Positions 41,896 to 50,792 of a stretch of 64,000 bases of DNA are shown here, piece by piece. A program made the position numbers and the translations under genes. Source of the stretch: Anaerorhabdus sp964386325 (GTDB lineage: Bacteria; Bacillota_I; Bacilli_A; Erysipelotrichales; Erysipelotrichaceae); NCBI GenBank assembly GCA_964386325.1, contig CAYLQY010000001.1, positions 1 through 64,000 on the forward strand. Reading direction: 5' to 3'. The notes beneath the pieces were generated by a model. The model was not told where the DNA came from and searched no databases. It was given only the letters and a program-made list of their open reading frames with translations. Within the stretch, counting starts at the first letter, position 1; every line of letters begins with the position of its first letter.

Positions 41896-42447
41896 ATGAA
41901 AATGGATGGGCTTATAAATATCTATAAAGATATGAAAAACAAAAAAATTACATACACAGACATAACTATGCAAATAGATAATATTGTCTTATGTGTTTTG
42001 TTTGATATAAAGTGTTCTCCATTTAGTTTTTTTATAGCAAAACCTCATTCCAATTTGTATGTAAAAGTTGCTGTTGCTAATGGATTTTTACTTGATACCA
42101 ATTTACTTTTGTAAGATTACAAAACATTAAGAAGAATATTAGAAATAGAAACAGGAAAAGGCAACAAATTTAGTACAAGTGAATTTTTTACTAAAGTGAA
42201 TCAATGCATACCGCCGAAATGCACTATTAATAATTCAGCTGAGGTAAAAAGAATTACTTCAATAATATACGAAGTAGAAGAATCAGATAAAATATACTTT
42301 AAGTGCTTTATTAATCATGATAAGGGAGATGGGAAAAGAAGTTTTTCACATAAAAACAGAGAAAAAACAAGATTGTTATACCCTGATATTTATAATGAAA
42401 TTCAAGGTAAAAACATTAGTGTAAAATACACACATATAGAAGAATGA
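41896..42447 (+). pseudogene. DUF6037-like gene interrupted by one nonsense codon
   Basis: ATG 41896 opens a frame (LINIYKDMKNKKITYTDIT, FDIKCSPFSFFIAKP, GFLLDT) that stops at TAA 42112-42114. The same frame then continues with DYKTLRRILEIETGKGNKFS and FFTKVNQCIPPKC to 42447. The order fits DUF6037-type proteins, often seen beside type I R-M genes; that assignment is from memory and moderate. The full product would be about 183 residues. Its role is unknown. Confidence 0.65.
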
Positions 42448-42481
42448 GAAAGTGAATGTGTAAATAATGGAAAGAGTACAA

Positions 42482-42516
42482 ATGCAACTGATTTTAACTG
42501 GAATTGTGGGGATATA
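42482..42516 (+). pseudogene. Vestigial 3' end of a second hsdS
   Basis: The frame MQLILTGIVGI-stop matches the MQLLLTGIVRV end of the intact HsdS. At the DNA level 25 of 26 bases agree with 41324-41349. Nothing else of an hsdS is visible upstream. It is a footprint of duplication or insertion. Confidence 0.75.
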
Positions 42517-42520
42517 ATAT

Positions 42521-42718
42521 ATGACTGAAAAAGAAAAAATAGCTATAAAAGAATGGCTTAAGAAAGAACTTAAAAACAACCCTAAATATAAGTCGTGTGA
42601 TGTTGATTTAATGGTTGAGCAAGCAGGCTTTGGGGCTGATGTAGTAGAGTTTATTGCAAATTGTGCAAAAAAAATGACAAAAAATCAGAGGACGAAAATT
42701 AACGGAGGTTTATTATGA
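42521..42718 (+). CDS. Small protein upstream of hsdR, unknown
   Basis: A 65-residue protein (EKIAIKEWLKKELKNNPKYK, DVDLMVEQAGFGADVVEFI, then a Lys-rich tail). It is predicted helical and soluble, with no recognised family. Its stop overlaps the hsdR start by four bases (ATGA), so it is probably translated with HsdR. No strong ribosome binding site is visible. A role in controlling HsdR is conceivable but not supported by sequence. Confidence 0.6.
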   Translation: MTEKEKIAIKEWLKKELKNNPKYKSCDVDLMVEQAGFGADVVEFIANCAKKMTKNQRTKINGGLL

Positions 42719-45700
42719 ATCCGAACTTATACAACGAAATAAATAGCAGCCAAGCACCAGCAATAGAGCTGCTACAAAAAATGGGGTATACATATATTAC
42801 CCAGGAAGAATGTATTTTACAACGTGGCAATTTATATGATGTTGTGCTTAAAGGTATATTGAGAAATCAACTCAAAAAAATAAATACTTTTAAATTTGGT
42901 GCAACAGAGCAAGAATTTTCTTCTGCTAATATAGAGAAAGCCATTGAAGATATAGACGAGCCGCTAACCGACGGACTTGTTAAAACAAGCGAGAAAGTGT
43001 ATAACGCTTTACTTCTTGGTAAAAGCTACCCAGAAATTGTGGGCGCTGGCAAGGTGCTAAACTTTAATTTAAGATATATCGATTGGGAAAACCCTGAAAA
43101 CAATGTTTTTCATATAACAGAAGAATTTGCAGTTGAAAGCACTGATAAACAGCATAACGCAAGACCCGATTTAGTTTTATTTGTTAATGGGATACCCTTT
43201 GCGGTTATTGAATGCAAAAAGCCCGAAATTTCTGTTGAGCAAGGCATTGAGCAAACTATACGCAATCAAAAAAGCGAATATATACCACAGCTTTTTAAGT
43301 TTGCGCAGCTGGTTGTATCCACAAATAAAAATCAGGTTAAATATGCAACAACAAACACCCCAAAAAAGTTTTGGAGCGTTTGGAAAGAAGAAGATAACGA
43401 ATTTTTGCAAAGTGCTACCAATGAGTTTATAACTGAACGAATTGCAACAATCCAAGATAAAAACATAATTTCCCTTTTTTCAAAACAAAGGCTTTTAGAA
43501 CTAACAAAATATTTTGTATTATTTGATGCAAATGTAAAAAAAATATGCAGATACCAACAGTATTTTGCAATAAAAGAAATAATCAAAACCATACATCAAG
43601 ATGACGAAATAGGAAATCGCCAAAGTGGTGTTATTTGGCATACTCAAGGCTCTGGAAAATCCTTAACAATGGTTATGCTTGCAAAATATATTTTATTGGA
43701 ATTGTCAGAGTTTCACCCCAAAGTTGCAATAGTAACCGACCGTAAAGAACTTGACGGGCAAATTGCAAAAACTTTTGCACACACAAGGCTTAACCCAGCA
43801 AGGGCAACGAGTGGCAAGCATTTAATAGAGCTTATTGCTAATGGTAAAGCAGATATTATAGCTTCAATTATTAATAAATTTAATACTGTTGAAAATAGCG
43901 GGTTAAAAGTAGAAGATAGAAATATATTTATATTAGTTGACGAAAGCCACCGTTCTAACTATGGCGAAATGGCAATCAAAATGCGCAGTGTGTTCCCTAA
44001 TGCTTGTTATATTGGTTTTACTGGTACACCACTTATGAAAAACGAAAAAAACACAATGACAAAGTTTGGAAAGCTTATTCACAAATATACTATTAAAGAC
44101 GGTGTGGAAGATGATGCCATTGTACCGCTTATTTATGAAGGACGATTTGTTGAGCAAAAAGTCGACGAAAAAAATATTGACCTTTGGTTTGAACAAACAA
44201 CAAAAAGACTAAGCGAAAATCAAAAACAGGATTTAAAAAACAAATGGAGTAGCATAAAAAGACTTTCTTCAACTGATGCAAGAATAAAACGTATAGCACT
44301 TGATATCAACAATCATTTTATAGAAGGATATAAAAACACAGGGTTTAAGGCTATGCTTGCTACAAATTTCAAAAAAGATGCAATTCGATATTTAGAGTGT
44401 TTTGATCAAATGGGAGACTTAACTTGCGCTGTGGTTATTTCTCCACCTGATATGCGTGAGGGTGACAGTGATGTTGACGAAGCAACAGACGATAAAGTAA
44501 AAGCATACTGGGGGAAAATGATAAGACAGTATGGCGATAGTGATTGTTATGAAGAAGCGATCAAAAATAAATTTATTGATGGTGAAATTGATATTTTGAT
44601 TGTCTGTTCTAAATTATTAACAGGTTTTGATGTCCCTGTTTGCCAAGTGTTGTATATAGATAAAGAGCTTAAAGAACATGGGCTTTTACAAGCTATCGCA
44701 AGAACAAATAGGCTTAGAGAAGGAAAAGATTATGGTTTGATTGTTGATTATAGAGGACTTATTGAAAAACTTGATACAGCCATGAATATGTATAGTGGTG
44801 CAGGGCTTGAACTTTTTGACGCTGAAGATTTAAGAGGCACAATAACTGATGTTATTTCTTCAGTTGGTGCGTTAAGAAGCAGTTATTCTGCAATTTTAGA
44901 GCTATTTAAAACTATTAAAAACAAATATGATACAGAAGAAATTGAAACTTTCTTATCTGATGAAAAATTAAGAGAAGATTTTTATAACCTTCTTTGTGTT
45001 TTTGGCAGAAACTTGAATGTTGTGCTTAATTCTGAAACAGCATATAACGCTTTACCACGAGAAGAACTTTCAAAGTATAAACAATGCTTTGTGTTTTGGC
45101 AAAAGCTACGGCGGAGTGTGAAGATACGATATTGCGATGCAATAGACAATTCAGAATATGAACCACTTATGCAAAACCTTTTAGATAGTCATATGTCAGT
45201 ATCCGGACTAAAGCAAATCACAAATCCAGTTGATATTCTCAATAAAGAAGACTTTGAAAAAGAACTTGATGAGCTTGTTTCAAAAAAAGCACAAGCAGAT
45301 GCAATAAGCAGTAAAATAACTAAAAGCATAAGTGAAAAATACGATGAAAACCCTGCTTATTACGATAGTTTTTCACAAAAAATAAAATTAGCTTTGGAAG
45401 AATACAAAGACCGTGTTATAAACGATGCTGAATACCTTTCAAAAATGAAAGAAATTATGGAAAACTATGCCAAAGGCAAAAGCGATGTAAGTTATCCTGA
45501 AAAAATTAAAGGGAATGTGCATGCACAGGCGTTCTATGGCGTTATTAACGCAATATTAAGCAATAAATGCGAAATTGATTTTATTGCAGAAGTGGCAATA
45601 CAGATAACAAATATTATACAAAAACATAGCATGGTTGACTGGACAAATAATAAATCTATACACGATAAAATTGCACAAGATATAGATGATTTATTCTACA

Positions 45701-45792
45701 ATTACGAAAAAAAACAAGGCATTAAACTTGATTTTAATACTATTGATATGATTATTGAAAATGTTAAAACAGTAGCCCTTAGGAGGTTTTAA
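42715..45792 (+). CDS. hsdR: Type I restriction endonuclease motor/nuclease subunit HsdR
   Basis: A 1025-residue HsdR. The N-terminal nuclease has RPDLVLFVNGIPFAVIECKK (Asp and E-x-K of a PD-(D/E)XK site). The SF2 translocase follows: Walker A QGSGKS (Gly312 region), Walker B VDESH (Asp409), motif III GFTGTPL, and motif VI-like QAIARTNRLREG. The C-terminal helical region contacts the methylase. It cleaves unmodified foreign DNA after ATP-driven translocation. The frame is complete, so restriction is probably active. It follows CGGAGG. Confidence 0.95.
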   Translation: MNPNLYNEINSSQAPAIELLQKMGYTYITQEECILQRGNLYDVVLKGILRNQLKKINTFKFGATEQEFSSANIEKAIEDIDEPLTDGLVKTSEKVYNALLLGKSYPEIVGAGKVLNFNLRYIDWENPENNVFHITEEFAVESTDKQHNARPDLVLFVNGIPFAVIECKKPEISVEQGIEQTIRNQKSEYIPQLFKFAQLVVSTNKNQVKYATTNTPKKFWSVWKEEDNEFLQSATNEFITERIATIQDKNIISLFSKQRLLELTKYFVLFDANVKKICRYQQYFAIKEIIKTIHQDDEIGNRQSGVIWHTQGSGKSLTMVMLAKYILLELSEFHPKVAIVTDRKELDGQIAKTFAHTRLNPARATSGKHLIELIANGKADIIASIINKFNTVENSGLKVEDRNIFILVDESHRSNYGEMAIKMRSVFPNACYIGFTGTPLMKNEKNTMTKFGKLIHKYTIKDGVEDDAIVPLIYEGRFVEQKVDEKNIDLWFEQTTKRLSENQKQDLKNKWSSIKRLSSTDARIKRIALDINNHFIEGYKNTGFKAMLATNFKKDAIRYLECFDQMGDLTCAVVISPPDMREGDSDVDEATDDKVKAYWGKMIRQYGDSDCYEEAIKNKFIDGEIDILIVCSKLLTGFDVPVCQVLYIDKELKEHGLLQAIARTNRLREGKDYGLIVDYRGLIEKLDTAMNMYSGAGLELFDAEDLRGTITDVISSVGALRSSYSAILELFKTIKNKYDTEEIETFLSDEKLREDFYNLLCVFGRNLNVVLNSETAYNALPREELSKYKQCFVFWQKLRRSVKIRYCDAIDNSEYEPLMQNLLDSHMSVSGLKQITNPVDILNKEDFEKELDELVSKKAQADAISSKITKSISEKYDENPAYYDSFSQKIKLALEEYKDRVINDAEYLSKMKEIMENYAKGKSDVSYPEKIKGNVHAQAFYGVINAILSNKCEIDFIAEVAIQITNIIQKHSMVDWTNNKSIHDKIAQDIDDLFYNYEKKQGIKLDFNTIDMIIENVKTVALRRF

Positions 45793-46520
45793 TGTTGAGA
45801 GCAGTAGGTACAATTGATAATCAAGAAATATCATATACGCTTATAAGAAAACCTGTAAAAAATATAAATTTGAGGATTAAGGCTGATTTATCTGTTAGTG
45901 TTTCGGCAAATAATCAAATATCCGAAAAACAAGTTGATGCATTTGTAATTTCAAAAAGTGAATTTATTTTAAAAGCTCTTAATAAATTCAAGGTTGCCTA
46001 TGTGCCAATGGCAGAACTTAAAAAATATGTTAGTGGTGAAAGTTTTTGCGTTTTGGGTAATGATATAAGGCTTAAAGTGATAAAATCAAATGCTAATAAA
46101 GTTTTTTTTGATGGTGTTTATTTAATGTTAGAAACAAAAAACATAAACAGTATTTCACAAAAAGAAAAACAAATTCTAATGTGGTATAAAGAACAGAGGG
46201 AGCAGATTTTTACAGAAATAGCAAGAAATACTCATAAAGATTTTGTTAAACACAACATAGAGTTCCCTAAAATAAGGCAAAGAGAAATGAAATCTCGATG
46301 GGGATCTTGTATGCCGAAAAAGGGTGTAATAACACTTAATACAAAACTTTTTGAAATGCCGAGAAATTGCGTCGAATATGTTATTATGCACGAGTTTTGC
46401 CATTTCTTAATGCCAAATCATTCAAAAGCATTTTATACTTTGCTTGGAACAATGATGCCAGATTGGAAAGAACGAAAAAAGCAGATGGAGAACAGAAATT
46501 ACTTAAATTTTAATTTATAG
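45792..46520 (+). CDS. YgjP-like (DUF45) metallopeptidase
   Basis: A 242-residue protein with the YgjP/SprT-like zinc-peptidase motif HEFCH (His200) and the preceding MKSRWGSCMPKKGVITLN typical of the family. It starts within the hsdR stop codon (TAATG), so it is coupled to hsdR. Members of this family are frequent neighbours of type I R-M systems, where they may process HsdR or a partner; that role is not proven. Confidence 0.88.
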   Translation: MLRAVGTIDNQEISYTLIRKPVKNINLRIKADLSVSVSANNQISEKQVDAFVISKSEFILKALNKFKVAYVPMAELKKYVSGESFCVLGNDIRLKVIKSNANKVFFDGVYLMLETKNINSISQKEKQILMWYKEQREQIFTEIARNTHKDFVKHNIEFPKIRQREMKSRWGSCMPKKGVITLNTKLFEMPRNCVEYVIMHEFCHFLMPNHSKAFYTLLGTMMPDWKERKKQMENRNYLNFNL

Positions 46521-46538
46521 CTTAAATCGGAGGAAAAT

Positions 46539-47462
46539 ATGGAATTAGGAATTTTAAAAGAAGTAAATGTGCGTGAACTGTGGAAGCACGAGCAGTATGA
46601 TTTTTCTGAATGGATTGCAAAAGAAAAAAATATAGAAATGCTAAATGATATTTTGGGATTGACCTTAATGGATGTTGACAAAGAAGTTTTTGTAGGCGCT
46701 TATCGTTGTGATCTTGTAGCCAAAGATGAGACTACTGGTATAAAAGTAATAATTGAAAATCAATTAGAAGCATCAAATCATGATCATCTTGGGAAAATTA
46801 TTACATACGCATCAGGGTTAAGTGCTGCAGTGGTTGTGTGGATAGTTACTGAAGCCCGAGAAGAACATAAAAGTGCAATTGAATGGCTAAATAATAATAC
46901 CAATAAGGATGTTAATTTTTTCTTTTTAGAAATTCATGCTTATAAGATTGGAGATTCTTTGCCAGCACCAAAGTTTGAGGTAATAGAAAAACCAAATGAT
47001 TTTATAAAAAGTATAAAAGGGCAATCAAATTCAAGTGAATTAAATAAATCTCAATCTGAGCGATTAGAGTTTTGGACTTTATTTAACGATGTTGTTATAG
47101 AACGAGGAAAACCATTTAATTTAAGAAAAGCTTCTACAGATCATTGGTATGACGTTTCTATAGGAACAAGCGAAGCTCATTTAAGTATAACTTTAGTAAA
47201 CAAAGAAAACTATGCTGGAATAGAGTTATACATTAACGACAGTAAAAATTTGTTTAATGCATTATTTGAAAAACGAGAAGAAATTGAAAATAGTTCGAAT
47301 TTGATATTTGATTGGCAAAGACTGGATAGCAAAAAAGCAAGTAGAATAATTTGTAAAATTCAGGGATTAAATTTTGACGATCACTCAAACTATGCGGAGC
47401 TTATGAACAAAATAATAGATAATGTATTGATCATGCGAAAAACATTTAAGCAATATATCTAA
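46539..47462 (+). CDS. DUF4268-domain protein with nuclease-like N-terminus
   Basis: A 307-residue protein. Residues about 45-75 (VFVGAYRCDLVAKDE, then VIIENQLE) form a D-x(n)-E-x-Q pattern of the PD-(D/E)XK fold. The C-terminal DUF4268 region (EFWTLFNDVVIERGKPFNLR, DHWYDVSIG) follows. These proteins are common in defence islands and are thought to be nucleases or DNA-end sensors. Last gene of the R-M transcription unit, with a CGGAGGAAA ribosome binding site. Confidence 0.82.
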   Translation: MELGILKEVNVRELWKHEQYDFSEWIAKEKNIEMLNDILGLTLMDVDKEVFVGAYRCDLVAKDETTGIKVIIENQLEASNHDHLGKIITYASGLSAAVVVWIVTEAREEHKSAIEWLNNNTNKDVNFFFLEIHAYKIGDSLPAPKFEVIEKPNDFIKSIKGQSNSSELNKSQSERLEFWTLFNDVVIERGKPFNLRKASTDHWYDVSIGTSEAHLSITLVNKENYAGIELYINDSKNLFNALFEKREEIENSSNLIFDWQRLDSKKASRIICKIQGLNFDDHSNYAELMNKIIDNVLIMRKTFKQYI

Positions 47463-47559
47463 AGTGATAGCAATTCCCCGATAGCTAAATGATAGTAGAA
47501 GTCAGTATATCTAATAGAATAAAGATAATACATATCATTTCATATCAAATTAAATCATA

Positions 47560-47604
47560 ACTCCTCGCTACAAAACAGTTAGTATCTGTTTTGTAGCGAG
47601 GAGT
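47560..47604. repeat. Perfect 19-bp hairpin at the island's right end
   Basis: The arms (CTCCTCGCTACAAAACAG and its complement, plus an A/T pair) are perfectly complementary around the 7-base loop TTAGTAT. No T-run follows, so it is not a standard terminator. Its last four bases overlap the attachment core at 47601. The 47463-47559 flank contains nothing recognisable. Confidence 0.75.
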
Positions 47605-47612
47605 GGGAATAA
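47601..47612. repeat. Right attachment-site core of the guaA island
   Basis: GAGTGGGAATAA, identical to the last 12 bases of guaA at 34036-34047 and in the same orientation. This marks the right end of a 13.6-kb inserted segment. No recombinase gene remains between the two copies. Confidence 0.72.
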
Positions 47613-47639
47613 TATACCTATATTTAACTAATATGAAAG

Positions 47640-47670
47640 CTACTAATCTAAAATGATTAGTAGTTTTTTT
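47640..47670 (+). terminator. Terminator, probably the ancestral guaA terminator
   Basis: CTACTAATC-TAAAAT-GATTAGTAG followed by seven T residues. Before the island inserted this would have been about 30 bases after guaA. Confidence 0.8.
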
Positions 47671-47749
47671 GCTATCTATATAGTACTGAAAAAAAGCTGA
47701 AGACAATATGAATAAGTGAGAAGATGACTGTAATTTAGGAGGAGATAAA

Positions 47750-48253
47750 ATGGCAGAACAATTTAGAATTGAGAAAAGAGAGAGTTTTAGGGTGCTAGGA
47801 TATGCAATTCAGACAACAAATAAACATAATGAAGGCAGAAAAGTAATTCCTGAGCAATGGGCTAATTTTGAAAGAGATAATTTAAAAGAAGCATTATTAC
47901 CACTCAATAATAAAGAACCATTTGGAGTTTTGGGGATAAGCGTATATAACGTTGATAAGAGTGATGCACGTAAATTTGATAATTATATTGCAGTAGCAAG
48001 TAATCAAACAAAAACAGATGAATTAAAAGAATACATAGTTCCTGCATGTACTTGGGCAGTTTTCACTTGTACAATTGAAACAATCAGTAAAACAGAGATA
48101 GATGCTATTATGAAGTGGTTACCAAGGTCTAATTATAAACCGCTTAATACTGGATATATTACAGGTAAAATGAAATCTGGAGCTCCTGATATACAAACCT
48201 ATGGAAAAGATGGACTTGTTGAAGTTTGGGTAGCGGTTAAAGAAAAGAAATAG
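47750..48253 (+). CDS. GyrI-like effector-binding domain protein
   Basis: A 167-residue stand-alone GyrI-like/AraC effector-binding domain (ESFRVLGYAIQTT, PFGVLGISVYNVD, CTWAVFTCTIETIS, IMKWLPRSNYKP). Such proteins bind hydrophobic small molecules or inhibit partner proteins such as gyrase; no DNA-binding domain is present. It has a strong TAGGAGGAG site and is a single gene just outside the island. Confidence 0.82.
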   Translation: MAEQFRIEKRESFRVLGYAIQTTNKHNEGRKVIPEQWANFERDNLKEALLPLNNKEPFGVLGISVYNVDKSDARKFDNYIAVASNQTKTDELKEYIVPACTWAVFTCTIETISKTEIDAIMKWLPRSNYKPLNTGYITGKMKSGAPDIQTYGKDGLVEVWVAVKEKK

Positions 48254-48262
48254 TTGTTAAGT

Positions 48263-48293
48263 AAAGTGATGGATAAAGGAAACATCACTTTTT
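48263..48293 (+). terminator. Terminator after the GyrI-like gene
   Basis: AAAGTGATG with CATCACTTT, 11-base loop, followed by TT. Confidence 0.75.
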
Positions 48294-48433
48294 AAATGAT
48301 AATTTGTAGTATCTTATTAAATAGCAGAAATCATTTCGACAATAAACTGAAAGCATAGTAATCTAGAAAAACAACTATCTAATTCAGTATAGGTGATATA
48401 ATTATTTACGATAAGTTAAAAGGAGAAATAACT

Positions 48434-48955
48434 ATGAATGGTTTCCTGCTATTAATACCATTTTTATTAATAAGATTTTTACTACTTTCAAAATTAAGTA
48501 AAGATGGAGTAAGACGTGCTGCACATTTTCCACGAGTACAAGAAAGTGGAGTATTAACCTATTGGATTTATCAAATATGCAATGTACTACTTTTTATTTA
48601 TCTCATTTTCTTGGAAGTTAGATTTGAAAAAAATTTGATTTTTATAGTTGGGATATTCATTTATATTCTGGGATTAATTCTATGTACTGTTTCCATCATT
48701 GATTTTGCCAAACCAAAAAACACTGGATTGAATACAAGTGGAATTTATAAGTTTTCCAGAAATCCGATGTATGTATCTTATTTTTTAATTTTTGTTGGAT
48801 GCTCCTTGCTGACAAAATCAATGTTGCTGTTTATAGTCACATTAATCTTTCAACTATCAGCACATGGAATTATTATATCTGAAGAAAAATGGTGCGTTGA
48901 TAAATTTGGTAATGATTATAGTAACTATATGAGTAAAGTAAGAAGATATATCTAA
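48434..48955 (+). CDS. ICMT/PEMT-type membrane methyltransferase
   Basis: A 173-residue membrane protein with four or five helices and the family signature GIYKFSRNPMYVSYFLIFVG followed by EEKWCVDKFGNDYSNYMSKV. Isoprenylcysteine methyltransferase-like and phospholipid methyltransferase-like bacterial proteins share this fold and bind AdoMet. The substrate is unknown. It is transcribed alone and its stop lies one base from the convergent AlkD-like gene, with no terminator between. Confidence 0.82.
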   Translation: MNGFLLLIPFLLIRFLLLSKLSKDGVRRAAHFPRVQESGVLTYWIYQICNVLLFIYLIFLEVRFEKNLIFIVGIFIYILGLILCTVSIIDFAKPKNTGLNTSGIYKFSRNPMYVSYFLIFVGCSLLTKSMLLFIVTLIFQLSAHGIIISEEKWCVDKFGNDYSNYMSKVRRYI

Positions 48956-48956
48956 A

Positions 48957-50051
48957 TCAAGCAAGTACCTCAAAGTCATAAGTAACTTGTTCAATACCGT
49001 TAAGTATAAGTGTGATTGAGTGGATTCCTGGATAATGTTTTCTTACGCTGACATCTTCAAATGAATGATTTCTTGTATATAATTTTTTATCTTTTGGTTT
49101 TAATGAAATTTCAGAAATTTTAAATATTTTTCTGTTTCTTTTGCCCTTTGATTTCATATAATCAACGGCATATTCTAATCGCGCTTTTGTTACTTCACTT
49201 GTAGTTATTTCAAATGAGAATATAAGATCTTCTCCAATTGAGATGATAGGAGTTTCTAAAACAAAGTTTTCCATAAAGATAGAAGTAGTATTGCTATATC
49301 CAAAAAGTGTTAGAACTTCACGATTCCCTTTTTTTAGAAGTGTTCTACAACCATGCTTCACAATCCAATTTGTGTATTCGTTTTCTCCAATCCATTTTTT
49401 GGCAATTGCTATAACTAATTCAGGATGAGTTTTAGAGATATCATTCAGATTGTTGGCAACACTTTTACGAACGTGGAGTGATGGATCTGTTTTCAATTGT
49501 TCTAAGATGGGTAATATTGGTGAAGGATCTTTTTTTAAACTAGTTAGTGCTTGTCCCCAAGGTAGTGCAGGACGACATCCTTCACTGGCAAGACGACGAA
49601 TGTCTTCATTGTCATTCTTTGACCATGCAAACATTTGAGCCATCATACGTTCTTCGTGTTTAATGATAAAACTTCTAACTGCAAATTCGGAGGAAGCGTA
49701 TGAGGTGTATCGTGCTAAAGCTTCCATAGAAACATCCCAATTGGATTCATCTTGGCCATATATTTCTACAAAAATTGGAAAAAAGCCAACAAAACCATTA
49801 AGCCAATTACCATAATTCATAGCTACTTTATCAATAATCTGAATAGCTTCTTTGAAGTCGGTAGGTAAATATTTTCCTAAGTTTATACTAATATGTAAGA
49901 TTCTATTTTTTAATTCTAAATTATCCCATGTATCATCAATTGTTGATTGCATGAATTCATCTACTTGAAAATCATTGTAAACGGACTTTATATCAAGAGC
50001 TAGTTTATGAATTGAATCAAAATTATAAAGGTCTTTAAATGCTTCTGCCAT
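48957..50051 (-). CDS. AlkD-like HEAT-repeat DNA alkylation repair protein
   Basis: About 364 residues: an N-terminal array of HEAT-like helical repeats (LARYTSYASSEFAVRSFI, RRLASEGCRPALPWGQAL, SLHVRKSVANNLNDIS), then a beta-rich C-terminal domain of about 100 residues. Family members bind DNA and some remove alkylated bases. The start at 50051 is preferred because AAGGAGA precedes it; the open frame upstream to 50159 lacks a ribosome binding site. The C-terminal extension is characteristic of a subgroup of uncertain activity. Confidence 0.82.
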   Translation of the reverse strand: MAEAFKDLYNFDSIHKLALDIKSVYNDFQVDEFMQSTIDDTWDNLELKNRILHISINLGKYLPTDFKEAIQIIDKVAMNYGNWLNGFVGFFPIFVEIYGQDESNWDVSMEALARYTSYASSEFAVRSFIIKHEERMMAQMFAWSKNDNEDIRRLASEGCRPALPWGQALTSLKKDPSPILPILEQLKTDPSLHVRKSVANNLNDISKTHPELVIAIAKKWIGENEYTNWIVKHGCRTLLKKGNREVLTLFGYSNTTSIFMENFVLETPIISIGEDLIFSFEITTSEVTKARLEYAVDYMKSKGKRNRKIFKISEISLKPKDKKLYTRNHSFEDVSVRKHYPGIHSITLILNGIEQVTYDFEVLA

Positions 50052-50157
50052 GTTGGTTTTCTCCTTGGATTTAATATGAAACCATTGTAACATGTTTAAT
50101 TTGACAATTATTAGTATCATACATAAACTTAGATTATTGAATAAATAGGAGATCGCC

Positions 50158-50631
50158 ATGGAAGTAGTGATTCGAGCAATGAAAGAAGATGAATATCCTT
50201 TATTAAAAACATTTTTATATGAAGCTATATTTATACCAGAAGGAACTGAACCACCTTCAAAAAATATTTTAGAACAACCAGAATTACAGATTTATATTAA
50301 AAACTTTGGTATGGAAAAATATGACAAAGCTTTTGTTGCAGAGATAGACGAGAAAATAGTGGGTGCAGTTTGGGTTCGTATCATGGATGATTATGGGCAC
50401 ATTGATGATAATACACCATCTTTCGCGATTTCACTTTTTAAAGAATATCGTGGTTTAGGTATTGGTAAAACACTTATGAAGACAATGTTAGATGAATTGA
50501 AAGTGTGTGGCTATAAACAAGCGTCACTTGCTGTACAAAAAGAGAACAAGGCTTTAAATCTCTATAAGAAACTTGGATTTCAAATCTATGATGAGAATTC
50601 AGAAGAATACATCATGATTAACTATCTATAA
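50158..50631 (+). CDS. GNAT-family N-acetyltransferase
   Basis: A 157-residue GNAT protein with the acetyl-CoA-binding loop FKEYRGLGIGKTLMKTML and C-terminal ALNLYKKLGFQIYDEN. It transfers an acetyl group to an amine; the acceptor is unknown. It is divergent from the AlkD-like gene and starts after TAGGAGATCGCC. Confidence 0.87.
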   Translation: MEVVIRAMKEDEYPLLKTFLYEAIFIPEGTEPPSKNILEQPELQIYIKNFGMEKYDKAFVAEIDEKIVGAVWVRIMDDYGHIDDNTPSFAISLFKEYRGLGIGKTLMKTMLDELKVCGYKQASLAVQKENKALNLYKKLGFQIYDENSEEYIMINYL

Positions 50632-50674
50632 GCATGGATTACTAGAATTTTTTGATAAGAGTTAAATTTTATTG

Positions 50675-50704
50675 TTGACATTTATTTTGACCTTGTGCTA
50701 ATAT
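50675..50704 (+). promoter_or_regulatory. Promoter of cassette 5
   Basis: A consensus -35 TTGACA (50675-50680), 18-bp spacer and extended -10 TGCTAATAT ending at 50704. A strong constitutive promoter suits control by antitermination downstream. Confidence 0.72.
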
Positions 50705-50717
50705 CAACTTGTAAATA

Positions 50718-50744
50718 GGATTGTTACTCCTCGGAGGCTTGACC
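50718..50744 (+). promoter_or_regulatory. RAT antiterminator RNA site 1 for the LicT-type protein
   Basis: GGATTGTTACTCC-TC-GGAGGCTTGACC, matching the BglG/LicT ribonucleic antiterminator pattern (GGATTGTTAC...GGC...ACC), about 14 bases after the -10 box. Its 3' part overlaps the terminator arm, so the two structures are mutually exclusive. Confidence 0.88.
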
Positions 50745-50776
50745 TGACACTTGTGTGGGAAGTCTGCGGGGTTTTT
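50741..50776 (+). terminator. Conditional terminator 1 of cassette 5
   Basis: A branched imperfect stem from GACCTG to CGGGGT, with a small CAC/GTG inner hairpin, followed by five T residues. It is weaker on paper than the second terminator, but position and RAT overlap support it. Confidence 0.65.
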
Positions 50777-50792
50777 ATATGGAAGGATTAGT

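Noticed and set aside
43177..44196. Several minus-strand open frames opposite hsdR
   Set aside because: They are short, lack ribosome binding sites and lie wholly within a well-conserved HsdR.
47560..47604. Hairpin as a CRISPR repeat or terminator
   Set aside because: There is a single copy with no spacers or cas genes, and no T-run on either strand.
50751..50792. Earlier start for the glucose-family EIIA
   Set aside because: It lies inside the RAT-controlled terminator; the ATG at 50793 has a proper ribosome binding site and begins at the conserved domain.
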